Assembly (NCBI GenBank): GCA_041477005.1
Contig: JBGOUJ010000531.1
Coordinates: 1 to 5,520 of the forward strand
Length of the DNA stretch: 5,520 nt
Reading direction: 5' to 3'
Origin: JBGOUJ01 sp041477005
GTDB taxonomy: Bacteria; Acidobacteriota; Terriglobia; Bryobacterales; JACQDG01
In this document: positions 4,349-5,520 of the stretch, one piece after another
Position numbering within the stretch: position 1 is the first letter of the stretch
Layout of the letters: each line of letters opens with the position of its first letter
Notes under the pieces: generated by a model
Seen by the model: the letters and a program-made list of their open reading frames with translations, nothing else
Databases searched by the model: none
What the model was told of the DNA's origin: nothing
Position numbers and translations under genes: made by a program

Positions 4349-5395
4349 CTAGTTCGCCGGGGCGAGCGCCAGGATGGCAGGGCGGCCGGGCAGAGCGATT
4401 TTTCGGATTTCCTGGCCGGTCGCTGCGTCGATAACGAGAATCCAGGGATGGTCGGCGGCGCCGGCATAAAGTGCCTTGCCGTCGCTGCTTATCGTGAGGC
4501 CCCAGAACGGGACCTGTGGCGTGATGACGCGAGCGGGCTGCGACGTTTGAAGATCCATCGCTAGGATCTGCTGAGTGCCGACGGGAACATACCAGAGACG
4601 GCCGTCAGGCGTGATCGTGGCTGAAGACTGGCGAGCGTGGGAATGCGTCAACAAAGGCTCCTTCGCCCCTGTGGTGACCTGGCGAGTTTTGAGATCCACT
4701 GAGACGATGCGGCCGGCGCCACTGACGAAATAGAGCGCCTTCCCGGCAGGGTCGAGCTGGCCATCCACGAAAAAATCATCCCTGTTGCGGCCGCGCTCAG
4801 CGAAGGTCAGCTTGGGCAAATCGACCGGTCCACCTTGCTCGGCGAAGCCCTTGTCGTTGAGGCGGAAGAAGCGCAGCGTGCCGGCGCAGCGGACTCCCAC
4901 CAAACCGTTGTCCAGCGGCCAGAGCTGAGCGGCCTGGCAGTCGGGCAATGGCGCTTCTGCACCGGCAAACCGGCCCTCTTGGGTGTCAAAGGAGTCCAGC
5001 GCCATGTCATAAGGCCGGCCGGGCTGGAATTTGGCGTTGAGAAGGTACACCCACCGCCCGTCGGATGACACGGCCAGACTCGGCCTGGATGGGTGTATCC
5101 AACGCACAAGCGCGGCGCCGCTGCGTAGCTGCTGCGTGACACCCGAAGCTGGATTGACAATCGCGAGCCCGGGCGGTCCATGGGCTACGAACAGCCGCGA
5201 GCCGTCCGGAGAAAGCCCGATGTCCAATTCGTGGCCCGTGCTCCACAGCGTCGATGCGCGATCGGTCTGCGGGTCAATCAGCAGAAGCTCTTCGTGACTG
5301 GACGCCCAATCCGTGGTCACGAACAACAAGTCTTTGGCGCATGCGGCAGCGCAGAGGATCACACCCAGCGCGAGCAGCCGACCGAGCGACTTCAT
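4349..5395 (-). CDS. Exported YncE-like beta-propeller protein
   Basis: A 348-residue protein with an N-terminal signal peptide (basic MKSLGR, hydrophobic LLALGVILCAAA, cleavage likely after A-C-A at residue 20; the cysteine at 19 makes a lipoprotein conceivable, but the lipobox is poor). The rest is a run of beta-propeller blades, each with a 'spDGr.lyv' strand and a 'i.viD..tg' strand: LSPDGSRLFVAHG with LAIVNPASG, VSSDGRWVYLLN, LDPAGKALYFVSG with IVSVDLKT, ITPDGRLWYVPVG with ILAMDLQT, and ISSDGKALYAGA with ILVIDAATGQ. This pattern fits the YncE/seven-bladed surface-layer propeller group, of suitable length for seven blades. Such proteins are periplasmic or cell-surface binding scaffolds; no catalytic or haem-binding motif is seen, so the ligand is unknown. 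The start ATG overlaps the TGA of one upstream reading frame (ATGA), but ribosome binding is weak. Confidence 0.85.
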   Translation of the reverse strand: MKSLGRLLALGVILCAAACAKDLLFVTTDWASSHEELLLIDPQTDRASTLWSTGHELDIGLSPDGSRLFVAHGPPGLAIVNPASGVTQQLRSGAALVRWIHPSRPSLAVSSDGRWVYLLNAKFQPGRPYDMALDSFDTQEGRFAGAEAPLPDCQAAQLWPLDNGLVGVRCAGTLRFFRLNDKGFAEQGGPVDLPKLTFAERGRNRDDFFVDGQLDPAGKALYFVSGAGRIVSVDLKTRQVTTGAKEPLLTHSHARQSSATITPDGRLWYVPVGTQQILAMDLQTSQPARVITPQVPFWGLTISSDGKALYAGAADHPWILVIDAATGQEIRKIALPGRPAILALAPAN

Positions 5396-5420
5396 GAGAA
5401 GCTTCGTTGTTTTCGAGTCA

Positions 5421-5520
5421 CTACTGTCCGGCTAACGATGGTGGCTCCGCTGGCAAACCCTTCTGCTGCTGAGAGTTGGATGTGCTTTTGGCTTGCCGCG
5501 ATTTGACCGGCGGCCAAGGC
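5421..5520 (-). CDS. Possible 3' end of an upstream gene, cut by window edge
   Basis: Two minus-strand frames are open from the window edge. One ends in tandem stops TAG-TGA (5423-5418) and reads a Pro/Ser/Gln-rich tail ending QQQKGLPAEPPSLAGQ, which looks like the disordered end of a protein, 25 nt before the beta-propeller start. The other runs on to a TGA that overlaps that start as ATGA (5395-5392) and ends 'IVSRTVVTRKQRSFS'. I favour the first because of its composition and double stop, but 100 bases are not enough to decide. Either would place the propeller gene second in an operon. No family can be named. Confidence 0.35.
   Translation of the reverse strand, partial: PWPPVKSRQAKSTSNSQQQKGLPAEPPSLAGQ

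Noticed and set aside
1..5520. CRISPR array, integron, insertion sequence or phage genes
   Set aside because: No regularly spaced repeats, no transposase, integrase or phage structural motifs on either strand.

Overview
The window looks like a stretch of an Acidobacterial chromosome, most likely a Bryobacterales/Solibacter-type genome. Two family-level signs point there. The left edge carries the N-terminus of an ADOP-type (acidobacterial duplicated orphan permease) MacB/FtsX permease. A secreted protein in the middle ends in the 'GLYQINFRVP' type of C-terminal module (TIGR03437-like), which is strongly expanded in Solibacter. Base composition is moderately GC-rich throughout. Taxonomy is inferred from these family signatures only.

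Layout, left to right. 1-335 (minus): 5' part of the ADOP permease, cut by the window edge. 490-860 (minus): the decayed end of what looks like a toxin-antitoxin-type pair, an ImmA/IrrE-like C-terminal region broken by a frameshift, followed by the first ~13 residues of a PIN-domain protein. 861-1375: no convincing gene, but a compact tRNA-like fold at 967-1010 (minus). 1376-1687 (plus): an intact small zinc-ribbon protein. It is followed directly, and in the same frame after its stop codons, by a ~20-residue fragment of groEL. 1756-1911: two hairpins. 1912-2706 (plus): an intact class I SAM-dependent methyltransferase with a TTG start. 2727-2776: an exact 50-bp copy of part of the ADOP permease gene. 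2801-3790 (minus): secreted, cysteine-rich TIGR03437-like protein. 3791-4177: non-coding, including a very C-rich tract (G-quadruplex potential on the minus strand). 4178-4348 (minus): the C-terminal 50-odd residues of an MBL-fold hydrolase, in frame right after the stop of the next gene. 4349-5395 (minus): exported YncE-like beta-propeller. 5396-5520: the probable 3' end of another minus-strand gene.

The intact genes do not form an obvious pathway: a permease, a small zinc-ribbon protein, a methyltransferase and two exported proteins, mostly separated by long spacers. What stands out is the spacers. At least four unrelated coding fragments (ImmA/PIN, GroEL, ADOP, MBL hydrolase) lie between complete genes, all too short or too broken to be functional. 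I read the window as an accessory, rearrangement-prone region rather than a coherent new system. I did not find evidence for a novel defence, biosynthetic or mobile system.
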